From contig JAPYMA010000102.1 in NCBI GenBank assembly GCA_035041965.1, forward strand, positions 24,717-88,716: a DNA stretch of 64,000 bases, given 5' to 3'. Source of the DNA: Anisakis pegreffii. Lineage: Eukaryota > Nematoda > Chromadorea > Rhabditida > Anisakidae. The first letter of the stretch is position 1. Every line of letters starts with the position of its first letter. Of this stretch, positions 47,513-60,000 are shown in pieces. The position numbers and the translations under genes are program-made. Below the pieces are notes generated by a model, which saw nothing but the letters and a program-made list of their open reading frames with translations, did not search any database and was not told the origin of the DNA.

Positions 47513-50140
47513 ATCTATAATTATTACCAATCTCATTTGAAAAAATTCAAAACAAACGTTAGTTGTTGCATTGTTTTGTTTTTTGAAACGTTCATTTTAG
47601 TTTTTATGAAGAATTAGACAAATATTTTAGTTTTTGAGGAACGCGTTAGTAAATACGTTGTTGAAGTTGATTTAAGTATGGAACTTTTATTGTGTTCTCT
47701 TTTAAAGTGTATAGGTGGCGTGTACTGATTTAGTGTATTCGTTCATTTGTTCGTTGCTTGTTTATTTGTTTGTTGGTATTCATTTATCAGAAGTAAGGAA
47801 CTCAAACTATTGATGTAAATGAAGCCGATTGGTATGTAGGCGTATGTGAGTGTTTCATTTCGAAGATGGAGAAGGGAAGGGAAATTGGATCACTTGTTAT
47901 AGGTTAGAAAAATTAGTGAATAATTGGTGTGATCAGCAACGGAGATGGCATAGATCAAAGGAACTGTATTCCTTTAGGTATACTAATGATGATCTAGAAA
48001 ACGATGCCCAAGGAATTTTTTAAAAATCAGTTCGAAACCAAAACATGGAATGACTCGGCACGTAAACATAAGTTTTTGTGCACTGAACAATTTCAGGGGT
48101 CCAGTCGATCAAAAAATCCTCTAAAAATGATTTTCACGAAAGGTTATTGATAGAACTCGCTCATATAACTTCTGAAACAAAAGCTCGTTGAGTTGAATAA
48201 TTTCGAGATGATTTTTTTATTTTTAAACAAACGAATAAATAAACAACTAAACAAACAAACCGAATTGAATATTTTAAAACGTTATTAAAGAGAATCTTTT
48301 TTTCTTGATATCGATCATCTCATTGATCTCTGAATAGAATATTATTTAATGTTTATTTTTTTGATTAATTACAACTGTTGCAGTTTTTTACAATCGTTTG
48401 TTGATTATGCATTCGTTTGATTTGAATATGAGTACTCTCTACTGAGTGATCGTAAAACAGATCTTGACCTTTTTATAAGATGAAATCGTTGTGTGCCTAA
48501 GAAACCATCGTTGTTATCATTATTATCATTGCTATTATTTTAGTAATTTTAATCATTGTCGTTGACATTACTGTTGAACGTTTATGACATATTATTTGTC
48601 TTTTGCACTATACATCTCCTTACATTAGCTTGCGTACTATCTGGCTACGTATTCATATGCTTTGTGCAAATCAGTTATGATTTATTGTATATACTTACTA
48701 AAATGATTTGAAATTCCGTTCTGATTTCGAAATATTCATTTATTCGTTGGATTTTGTAACTTCATTATAATTGTGCTTGTATATGAATTGTTCGATTGAT
48801 TTTTGTGGATCACTTGTGAAATAATGGGTAGTTTTTGATGTTTTAATTATTGTTTTATTGTGGTCATTAATTATTATTATCGTTATTGTTATTATTACTA
48901 TTATTATTATCATTATTATTGTTACTGCTATTATTGGAATTATAATAATTATTATTGTTCTTATAATACTTATTGTACCAATTGAAGTTATTGCTTGATT
49001 TTTCTGAACTGGATTTTTCGCAGGTTTCTGCCTTTAATTGAACTTTGCAAAGACATATTTCTTCATCAATTAAAAAATATTTGAATTCGTTTGAATTCAG
49101 TTTATTAATTTTTTCCATGTATTATATGCTTACCGGTCGTTTCAAAATGATTTTGATTAACGTTGAATTTTTTTGAATTAATCTTCACGGAGTCGTCTCT
49201 TTTTGATGTGCTGTTTTCGTTGATGAGTATTGGCATCTTTATATCTCTCTTTAGTATTTAGTTATGCGTTATTTTAACCAAATAATTATGATTGTTATTA
49301 TTACTAATATGTGTCAGATAAACCCTTTCGAAATCATTGTTATCGTGTTTTAATTCGTCACATAAATGAATGATCCCATCAACAAACTGTTTCAAAATGC
49401 AGTGTGTACTATCTCTTCCTTTGAATTTCATTTCGTTCAGTTTTTTAAGGTTAAAATGAATGATTTTCTGTGGATTAGTTTAATTTTTATACTTATCGTT
49501 TGTTATTTATTAATTTTGTTATTAAAGTTTCATTATTTTTACTATTAATACCAATATCACTATTACTGTTATTATTGGCATTATCATGATATATATTTAT
49601 GTCTCTGTTATTATCATAGGTTGTTATTATTAATTATTACAATTGGTTCTGGTGGGTTTTTGCTGTTGTTGTTGTTATTGTTGTAGTAATAATGGAATGG
49701 TGATGCATTCAGTGAGCGGACGAATCACTCATCACATGTTAAACTGGTTTTAAACTGCGGTCGAGCACGCCTTTAAAAAGCAGCAGTTGACGAAACGCGA
49801 AGACGGTAAGCCATTTGCCGGATTGTTGCGAAATTTGTGGACTCAGTTGATGTAATTAAAGCTGAAACTGTTGGTTGATCGACTGATTGATCACAGTGTT
49901 TTATTCATTATCCATATGTGTTGGTTCAGTCAGATATTTCAAATGTAATATGTCGGTGATCGACAGCCAAATTCTTATTTTGTAAAAGAGAGGATGAAGA
50001 TCGACAGCTAAATCACTTTAGACGTTTATTATCTGATTTGAACTTTAGTGAAGTTATTACTTATTGTTGTGACGATTTGTGGTTGAGTTTAGGTGAAGGT
50101 TCTTTCCTGGAATTGATCGATCAGTTGATAGAATAGCAGT
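47513..50140. other. Intergenic region, KAT6 to TEX264
   Basis: This is the KAT6 3' region and the TEX264 upstream region. It is AT-rich, with AATAAA-like signals near 48233 and an ATT/ATC run at 48866-48962. The minus-strand ORF 48867-49118 is largely poly-Asn made by that run and is not supported as a gene. A less AT-rich patch at 49720-49860 may be the TEX264 promoter or 5' region. Confidence 0.45.
48866..48962. repeat. ATT/ATC microsatellite
   Basis: Imperfect ATT, ATC and GTT units in the KAT6-TEX264 gap. Confidence 0.8.
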
Positions 50141-52962
50141 ATGCTCGATATTCTCTTCTTACTCGTATCACTATTTTGCGCGCTTATTCTACTCGTTTAT
50201 AAACTCAAAAAATCTGGATTTTTCGACAACGTTGAAGTGAGTTTTTCTATTTTACTGCAGTCTGTTTGCTTTTCATAACTTGTGCACATTGCATATGTGG
50301 CTATTTTGTGATGCCAAACGATAAAATTACTCACTTGCATGCCCCCGACTCTATGGTTTATCCTAAAACTGCGGTAATCTCAGCCGTAGAGTCACTATCT
50401 AAATGCCAATTTGGTTATTTTCGACGTTTTCTATCCGTTAATTTTATCAACTGATTTGACATTTATTTCATATCATTTTAACCCTACACTAATAATGCAA
50501 TGATCAATCACAGGTCACCGTAAGCAACAAACCACCGATTTTAAATCAGTCAATTGTTATCTTTTATAAGCGTCATGTTGGTGCGTACAAACACGCAGCG
50601 AGCGTTTTCAAAGAGGTTTCTGCGTTGACTCCATCGAATGCGATCACATTTGGGATTTATTACGATGATCCAGAGGTGTTTTCTTGTTTTATCGCTCATC
50701 TTTACAAATGTGAGAATAACGAGAGACCGCATTTGCAATCGTTCACCTTTCGGTTTAAGTTCACTCGTACTCGTTTAATCGCTATCTCAAATGGTAGCAC
50801 ACAACCGTTTACTTGATTAAGAGATACATTCAGCTGTGAACCTTATCTCAAATGTAAATCATTATCGCTACTTATGTCGTTGCTATTATACTTTTACACT
50901 GCTTCAACTCAGAATTTCCAACAGCAAACACGCATACTTTCAGCTGGTCAAGCCGCATCTCCTACAATCGGCCATTGGTGTTGTGTATGGAGGTATGCGT
51001 AAAAACATTACGGTTTTTATATAGGTGGCCACTAACCGACTTAACAAATTTTTCATGTTGATGACTATCGAAAGAAAATGTGTGGCTATTTATAGTTGTA
51101 ACAATAATGTAGATGGTAGAATTATATGCATTTGTATATATGAATCTAGCTGGATATAATTCTATTACTCCGATGTGTATGTGTTCAAGAAATGATTTGG
51201 TTGTTGTTGTTTTTGCAGTAAATGGAACTGATTTATACCCAGCCAATTATGCGGAACAATTGACACGTTGGGGTTATGAAAGAATGACCGTACCGGCCGT
51301 TCAAAGCGCAGTTGTTGCAACACAGAGGTATTCGATCGTCAAACCGTTCCTTTTGTTTGTAATATTTCTTCTTGATAATGGTGTATGAACACATATACTC
51401 ATCGAAGATAATGTGTCGAAGCATTGTCAACTCAAAACTTTTGCATGACTTCAGCGCAGCCTTAGATGCAACAGACGAATGAAACTTTAGCTTAAAATGC
51501 ACTTGACATTAACTTCAGGTTGAAAATTGCACTCAAATTCCTAATGCTTACTTTTTCAGATGCCAGCCTTCGATCCTTTTGCAGCGTAAGTGCTGATATT
51601 TTCAGGGCGCAGTTGAGTAGCTTAGGCTGTTAAGATCAAAATTTAATTTCTTCATACCAATCACTACTATGATTGTTAAATGAAACACGTGCCTCATCCA
51701 TATGTTACTGAATGCACACGAACGAAATGCTAATTGCATTTTAACAACCCGCATTGTTTGATGATCCACTCCGAATAACAACTTATTTATTTGTCTGATT
51801 AAGGTACGACGGATTTTTTTCAATGATTGCTCTAACGCAGTTCACTTACTCAAAGATTAAAGCATATATAAAGGTAAGTCAGTCAGTTAATCTGATTGAA
51901 GTTCATCTAAATAATCGATTGTTGATTTCTTATTCACAAATGATATTGTTGTGCATAGATGCCATATTTTCGAAGAGACGATACGTTTAGCCTTCGTTTC
52001 AAGCGTATTATTTGTTTGAAAGGAATGGATAAATGATACAAGCAAATGTCCATTGATGGATATAAATTGTAAGTTGAATAAAATAAAGCGAAAAAAAAAC
52101 GCTGCAAGCAAATAAGCGTCAAATAAAAACGCAGCTGCAAGGAAGATTTATTTTTTCTTCTGTTCTTGTTTTTCAGATGCATAATCTGAATGCACCAATT
52201 GCTGTTGAATTTTTCGAGAATGATAAAATGCATGTGATATTACCACTTGAACAACATGACGAATTTCTCATTCCTCAGGTTCGTCATCGTTGCTTGTTGT
52301 TTTCGTTTATTTCATCTGTTCGTTCGTATCAGTAAACGAAACAAACTGTTACCATCTAGTTGTCTGTACAGATAAGTGATGAATTATTTCGTTTGAGTTG
52401 ATGAAATATGAAGCGCTCGCTATTTCAATACTCTGTTCATGAAACTGTATCGATGAGTTGTATAACCCAACCATTCACTCGTATTTGTTACTTACCACAT
52501 TATAATATGCGATGATCGACAGCTTAATTTTTGGTTTATAATGAAGAAAATAGAGAGGGATGATTTCAGCGTAAATGTAGAGCACCGTCGTTTAATGCAT
52601 TAGGAATGCATTAAACATTAAGCTGCAATGAGAAGTAAAAGTTTCTGATTTTAGCAACATCCACCCCTGATCATAAACTTGTTGTTTTCATTCTGCATGA
52701 TTATTATTATTATTATTATTATTATTATCGCGATTGTTTCCATGATCAGAAATAATTTTTGCAGTTATTGAGTGTGGAAGATTTGGAAACGCAGTTAGCT
52801 CGCCGTAAATGGGATAGCGATGAGGGTGAAAGCTGTAGTGAAGATGATGAGAATCGTGTTGATGAGGATGATGTTTATGATTCACAATGTAGTGTTGAGA
52901 AGGGCACTGAGCATGTAGCCAGTGATGCTCTTACAGCGAGCGATCATGTTAAAAGTGAATGA
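50141..52962 (+). CDS. TEX264 homologue, ER membrane (ER-phagy receptor family)
   Basis: TEX264 is a single-pass ER membrane protein with a GyrI-like domain that in mammals links ER to autophagosomes and helps p97 repair DNA-protein crosslinks. Exons read: 50141-50236, 50514-50675, 50944-50992, 51219-51327, 51560-51585, 51804-51873, 52177-52278 and 52765-52962. The N-terminus is a signal anchor (LDILFLLVSLFCALILLVYK). Family stretches follow: FYKRHVGAYKHAASVFKEV, ITFGIYYDDPE, WGYERMTVPAV, GFFSMIALTQFTYSKIKAYI and HVILPLEQHDEFLIP, collinear with human TEX264. The last exon is acidic (DSDEGESCSEDDENRVDEDD). The joins of exons 4 to 6 do not keep a single frame with the most obvious splice sites, so that part of the model is provisional. 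Confidence 0.85.
52699..52728. repeat. (ATT)n microsatellite
   Basis: About ten ATT units in the last TEX264 intron. Confidence 0.85.
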
Positions 52963-54408
52963 AAGGTTATTTGACATGGGTTTGACTCGAATCGGTTAGA
53001 TGACAACAAAAATTTGCTTGTTTCTTCGACGGATTTATTTCATTTCTCATATATTACTTGGATTGGCAAACAGGCTATCAAACGTGTGTAACGTTGCTGG
53101 TCACAATGCTCACGTTTCCGTTCGCACTGTTTTAGCCTCAATTTACGCCGTCACCCCGCTGGCTAGGCGAGCAGGGCGACCGAACACAAGCGAGTAATTA
53201 ATTAGTTGCCATGAATACTTTGCATAATTAAACGTAGCTAAATACTAAATGTGTATGAAATACTAAATATTATATGAGAAATATACATTTCTCATATATA
53301 TTTCATAATGCGCTATATTGGAATAGAATCGAACTGAGCCATGCTCATGTAGTTTGAGTACTATTGGGCAATTACGGGATGTTTTCATATTGAGTACTGT
53401 CGCATTGATTGCTTAGTGAGTTGATTAATTTGTTGGTTTTGAACTAAAATAATATTGAAATGAATTTATGATATGATATTGTATTGTACTTGATTTGCGT
53501 AATGTCCTCTTCTAATAAAAGTTGTATCGCACTGAATTCAATTCTTTCTTTCATTTCAATTTGTACTTTGCCATTCTGTGTGGAACTTTTATGGGTTATT
53601 TTTCTGTAAAATATGCAACTCATATTGATTGTGGTCTTTATTATTGTTATTATTTTCAGTTTATTAACTCGGTATTTCTCAGTTAATTGGAAACATAACT
53701 ATTTCAGCCGTCTTATTTCATTTGAATACGTTTTATAGTTGTAATTTTTTTTGTAATTTTGTATTTTTTATGATTATTAATTTGTTGTTTTGATCAGTAC
53801 AGTAATCGTAATTTTTTTTGAATCCGCATAAAATTGTTTGATCAGTGAACTTCCGTTATGCATTCTACACTAAATGACAATGATTTTGATTTGCATAAAT
53901 GAATTGACGGGCTAAATCTGTTTCATATGCAGATGATCACGTTGTTCAGTGATGTACCTTCAACTTAACAACAACGGTGATAATACTGATACTAATTATA
54001 ATAACATCAACAATCACATCGATGTGAACTTGAGTAATGTTATGTTTAGGATGTAATATGTTTATCATCATACGCCTGTATTTACCTCAAATTAATAACT
54101 GTGAAGTTATCACTGACATGGCTACGTATGTCGTGATGATGATAGTTATTAGTTGTGGTCGTCATATCAGATAATCTTTTTCTATATTATCAGAAGTGTT
54201 CTCATCTTGATATATCCAGTAATTTTTAACACTAGTTTTCATTTGTAATACATTCACCATTCGTTTATTGAATCGATAATGAAAAGGTTAATTTTTCTTT
54301 GTTGAGGTTCATTTCCTGTGAATATTCTTTTTGATGTGGGACTGTGATGAATTGTTGGCGACGATTTAGAACATTGACCGACGGTGAATATTGTTGATTT
54401 TGGCTCTG
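52963..54408. other. Intergenic region, TEX264 to TXNDC11
   Basis: This is the TEX264 3' region. AATAAA at 53514 is a good poly(A) signal candidate. A perfect 12 bp hairpin lies at 53271-53298 and a GC-richer patch at 53080-53190, neither recognised. The rest is AT-rich. Confidence 0.45.
53271..53298. other. Perfect 12 bp hairpin in TEX264 3' flank
   Basis: TATATGAGAAAT and ATTTCTCATATA are exact reverse complements separated by ATAC. If transcribed, this would fold as a stem-loop in the TEX264 3' UTR. It could equally be chance in AT-rich DNA. Confidence 0.6.
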
Positions 54409-56994
54409 ATGGATGGTGGTGAGCATAACAACAAGAAGATAGCTGGGAATGTTTTTTTGAGTGAGCAAGAACTGAGTCAAATTATTGGTTAGTATTCAAT
54501 TTTCTAAAAGATCTATTTACCCATCCATTTTTTCATGTAGTATTCTTTTGTATGCTAATTTATTTGTTTTCTCATTTGCTTATTCATTTACTCCATTCTG
54601 ACATTATAATCTTTCTGTAATGCGGACATATGGTTGATTTTCCTTTCAGCATTTGCTGAAGAGTTTGCACAAAAAGCCGTATCTGAAACGCTTGAAGGTT
54701 TGGAACGACAAGTTGAGGCAATTCAAATCAAATTAGACATTCGTGAAAAGCCAAAGGCACCGTCTCAAGTTTGTTAGTGTTATTATTATCATTACTTTTA
54801 TCATTATTATTATTATTGTTGTCGCTGTTGCTGCGATTATTTTCGTTTTAACGATATATTTTATTGTTATTTTTTGGTTATTTTATTTTTTTTCGCATAT
54901 GTATTTTTGTTGAATCATTTGAGCATGGAATATGAGATGGAAGGAAATGAGCTCATAGACTGCTGATAACTTAGGCTTGACATTATTACTAACGGGTGCA
55001 CGACAATCAACTCCGTGAGCAGTTCCACCCTGACAAACAAGTGCGTCAGCATAACCACTGAATAACAGTGTGTTATTGAACTGCTCACGGAGCTAACCGT
55101 CGCCCACCCGAAATAATATCGGTTGATGCGATATTCGCTATCAAATAAAACTTTGCTCAAGCAGCACTGAGAATCGAACGCAACAGCCACCGCTCGTATG
55201 CTCTAGTGTTTATGTGGTAGTGTTTTGGAATCACACGACTCGTTCAGTCGAGTTAACGGGTTGAAAGTATACGATTAGTAAATTGTGAGTGAAATGAACA
55301 CTCAGCAATTGTCACTTCAATAATCTAAACGACGCATCCGTCAATTTTTTCATCTTATGCACATTAGTATAAGGTGACATGATATGATAAGATCTAGTGA
55401 TGTTATCGTTCATTTGAAATGATTGCTCATAACAGATAATGTTTCAGCAAGATTACGAGAATCTGTCAGTCGAGCAGTACGTAATATTCGTGAAACTATC
55501 ACAATGCGTCACTGTTGTGCTTTTTTCGTATGCTACACACTTTTGTTATACTATCTCTCGACAGTGTTAGTGCTTGTTTTTTTGCGGAGGAGGGAAGGGG
55601 CATTTGATTCATTTAATGTTTGGCGGTGACAATCTTTTTCATCTTCTTTTCCTTTCAATCTGTCCTATTAAGGATGGACAGCCGCAGCGGATTTTGCTCT
55701 TGCAGCACATGCGATCTTAATTGATCGGGCATGAAAATTTCTTGTATTGTAGTTGGCATGATTGCATTCGTTGTTTAGTTTGCTGATTGATCCATCTGAT
55801 GGTCGACTTGCGCGACGGCGTGCTGCACCGCCGATACCATTCTTCTCATCATCTTATCCATCAACAACTGATGAAGACGAATCGCAATCGTTGAAAGATT
55901 ATTATGACGGGAACGGTGCACATTCATCGCTTTTATTGCGCAGTTCTGAGCTGGTGATTGCGTTCTATTATGCGACGTGGAGTTTAGATTCAAAATTAGC
56001 ACGAAACGCTTTTCAAAATGTAGCGAAAAGTTTTGATGGTTGTGATGATGTAAGTGATTAATTCATTCATTGATTGACTTTATGAGTTGGATGAGAACTT
56101 AAAGGAAAGATTTATCGGTGTTTTTTGTTGATAATTTTCATTCAAATTTTTTATTTTATTTTGACTTTTTGGATGACTTCGTTTTTATTAGATTATCTTC
56201 TATATCGCTTTGCAGATCTCGTTCGCAGCCGTAAATTGCTTCACGACGCATGGACAGTGTCGAAATTCATACAAAGTGGGTGCATTCCCAATTATAGTGG
56301 CCTATGTTAGTACTAATCTAAAGAGTGTGCGTGATGTTGCACTGATTTATAACGGCGAATTGGTTGACGATTATATTCGAAGGTATATTTGAATACGAAT
56401 GTATATATTTATCACTATTCTTGATTAGTATATTCTTGTCTTTTTGGATGTATGCATTATGTGAGTCAGTTGGTTGAATAATTGAGAGATTAATTAAATG
56501 TTTAATCGATTATTCGAGTGTTTCATTGATTGATTATAATAATTATTCATAGATGGATTTTATATGTTCGGAAACCAATGCTACGAATAATTAACCACGT
56601 TGAATTTATCGATTTCTATGGGCAATACGATGGCGCTGTGATAGCCTATTTTCCAGTCAGCGTGAGTTGTTTTCGTATCCCTCGAACTATTTTTCATTCG
56701 CTTGTGCAAAAAAAGTAGTTAATTCAGCAACCTCGGGTAATTAGTTCGCAGCTGCTAAGCATTCTGCATGCATATTTACGAAGAATTTATATTTGGTTTG
56801 GAACTCTTTCTATTAGCCATATACACGATTATATCAAGTACGCAACATGTCGTTTTACATGCGATCGTCAGTCACCTGAAATGTGTGAATGTAATATTTT
56901 GGTGCATTAATACTTCAAACGAAAACGATCACTTTCTGCTTATCATTTTAGCATTTTGAATAACAAAATCACCCCATCGATTTCAAAAAAAAAT

Positions 56995-57042
<48 letters not shown>

Positions 57043-60000
57043 TTGATGCAAGCAGAAATTTACAGAGTATTCTAAAGCAGTCGTGGCGTTATAGAGAATA
57101 TTTTGTGGCGTCGTTGATTGCAGCACAATATGGTTCGTTTGTCGGTGTTCATATTATATTTTTTGCAAAACATATCTGTTTTGCAATTATAAATACATCG
57201 CCTTGTGGTATTGCTTTGAAAAAAAGGTGAACCTCAGTCAGTAAACATAATCCATTGGTAATCGTGCGGTCTTGCTCAATACTGTAATAAGTTTCGAAGG
57301 AAAGCACAAATAATCTTTGCCGAATTATGTTTTGTCACGTTCCGGTTTCGACAATAACCTTTAGCCTCAGGAGGCTTCAACTGCGGCTTGAATCTTGCAA
57401 AAACATATTTCCCGATGGTTGCTTTGCTGCAGTAGTAGTAACTGAATCATATAAGTATAATATGTCGGATTGAAGCACACGCTCGCGATAATTTTGGCGA
57501 CCAAAATCGTATAATTGTATAAATATTCTATAACTATGAGCATTTGAGAAGAATTACTTGGTGGCGTTCGTTTTGCGATAGTGACCGAGTGGCGGTTAGC
57601 GCACTGGTTGAAATTCACTCATGAAGGACACATTCAACTGTTTCAACAAGGTGAAGCACCGATGCATTTTCCGCTTGCACGAAACTATTCAAGTTTGGAG
57701 ATCACCTATTGGATTCGAGATTACTCCCTTACGCATTCAACTTCGCTGCATTGGCTTGTGCCAGGTTGTTTGTTTATTATCGTTACCAATAATCGTTTTC
57801 ATCTTCATGATTACTATGAGTATGTTATTTGAAAACAGTGTTTAATGTTCATTATTGCCATTGTGTTATTATTATTATTGTTAATATTATTATTATTCAT
57901 AGAGGGTAATCGAATGTTGAAATCAGAACAGTTGTTGACAAAGTTACAATCAGCTCCGACGCTGATATTGTTCACAGCAAGGCAACCACTTTATGCGCAC
58001 AAATCCGAAGTTTCGATCGTGGAACAGGTTACTTGATGAGTTTTATCGCATTCCGAGTTTTGCTGAATAATTGGGTGGAAGCTCTTTGGCAGATGATTAT
58101 AATAGATGATTGTTCTAGACAGCAATGGAATATTTGGATTGTAGTGAAGCGTATACGAATCAGATTCAACAAACACTTAAAATTCGTGAGAAATATCGAC
58201 AGAAACGAATAAAACTCCTTGAAATGGATCATATTGCGTGCAAAGTAATTAAAACTTTCAAAACATCACTCGTTCAGGTTTATTTTCTTATCCATTGACT
58301 TATTTGCCTAACTATGGATATTTTTCGAATAGGTATTTTCCTTTATTAGTTTCATTTTGATGAAGTATTATTACTCATTAGTGTATTATAAGTGTGATAT
58401 TATTACATATTGTAATAGTATCATATCAAGAATTATAAGCATACGGAGTATTATATTAAGAACAAGAACAGGTAATCGCTTGCTGTCATAACAAATACAA
58501 TGAGTTGGTGGATTATTGTGGGCGCTGTATCAGAACGCTTTGGTCGAATTCGCCTGCCCAGAACGTGCATTCAACGTATCGTGATGAATGCACAAAGAAA
58601 AGTGTTTTATTTAATTTGAAATCATCACCAATATGTGGTAATCTACTCGATTCCTCTACACTCAGCAGTGGTCAGTTCGTTGTTTGATTTAATTCTGTAC
58701 CAATGATCTCAAGGCAGCCAAAAAACACTCTTCATTTCTTTCATTGAAGTCACTTGAAATGAAAATGATCGTTGTGAAGTGAACGAACAAGTAGATGTAG
58801 TAATCTCGTGTATGTTTGATTGCTGTTATCTGATATTAACAGATCATTTGTTTGATTGATTACGGTTGCAATTGTTAGTTCATTCAGAACGACCAAGCAA
58901 TAATCAGTCGATTGTCGTTGAAATGTGTTGTTTATTGACTGAAATGGAAAGTGTTTACGGAGAGCGTAGACGAATGACATCACAGAAGATGCAACAGCGT
59001 TGCAATAATTATCGTGGCGGTGGTGCGATGGATCGAATAAGCACGAGTGACCTTTATTTTGAATCTACTGACGGTGATTCGTCTCATCTTAAGAAAAACA
59101 ACGAAAGATCTCATACTGATTCCAATAATGCGCCTAGACGAGCTGACAGTGATGAGAACGCTGATGATAAATCGATTCATGAAAGTATTAGTGATGGTCA
59201 GCAACGACGACAACAGCAACATGATTCATTGTCAGTAGCGCACCTGTCTTGTTCGTATAATAACTCATTACGGTTGGTGCGTTTTCGCTTGCATTGTGCA
59301 TTTCATTCATGATTCAAGTGCATTCATGATAGTCTTCGTAAGCACTTTAGTAGTTCAACTAATTTCAGTTTTATGGCCATTGATACACAACATTATGGAT
59401 TTTTGATTGAAAAATTGGCTATAAACTCGCCGAGTTTGAAGTCGTCTGCAGACGAAGAAAGTAACGTTATTATCGTTGATGGAATAAATGAGCAGATTTT
59501 TGTTATGCAAGAGACGTTGACAAGGTGAGTGATTGAAAGAATATCTAAATGTTCTATTTTTGCGGAGAAGAGTGCTGTTCTAGAGGAAGTGCAAGATGGG
59601 TAAAAGAAGTTCAGTGAAATGAAATTTGATCATTAATAAAATCATTATCATTTTTGTAGTGTGATGATAGTTAATAATCAATTAGTTGAAGCTGACTGAT
59701 CGGTTGATGATTGCTGATTTCAATAGCCACCGGGTCGGATCTGCCGGTGGTCACCAATCGAAATCAACTGACGCTCAAAATTTTGCTTGTCGATGGTCAC
59801 CAAAAAAACTGTAGATTGTCAAGTGAAATTAATGAGCAGTATTGCAGAGATACACTGAAAAAATTCGTTGCATCATACCATAATGGTCTACTATCACGGC
59901 ATCAAATCAGTGAAGAAAAACTTGCGAAACAATTGAAGGCAACTTCGAATGAACAACTGACAAGTAATAAGAAAAATATTAATAAAATTAACACAACATC

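Noticed and set aside
48867..49118. 83-codon minus ORF with long Asn runs
   Set aside because: Most of it is an ATT/ATC microsatellite read as Asn/Ser; there is no family similarity.
53080..53190. GC-richer patch after TEX264, open in one frame
   Set aside because: It is downstream of a clear stop, with no splice support and no similarity.
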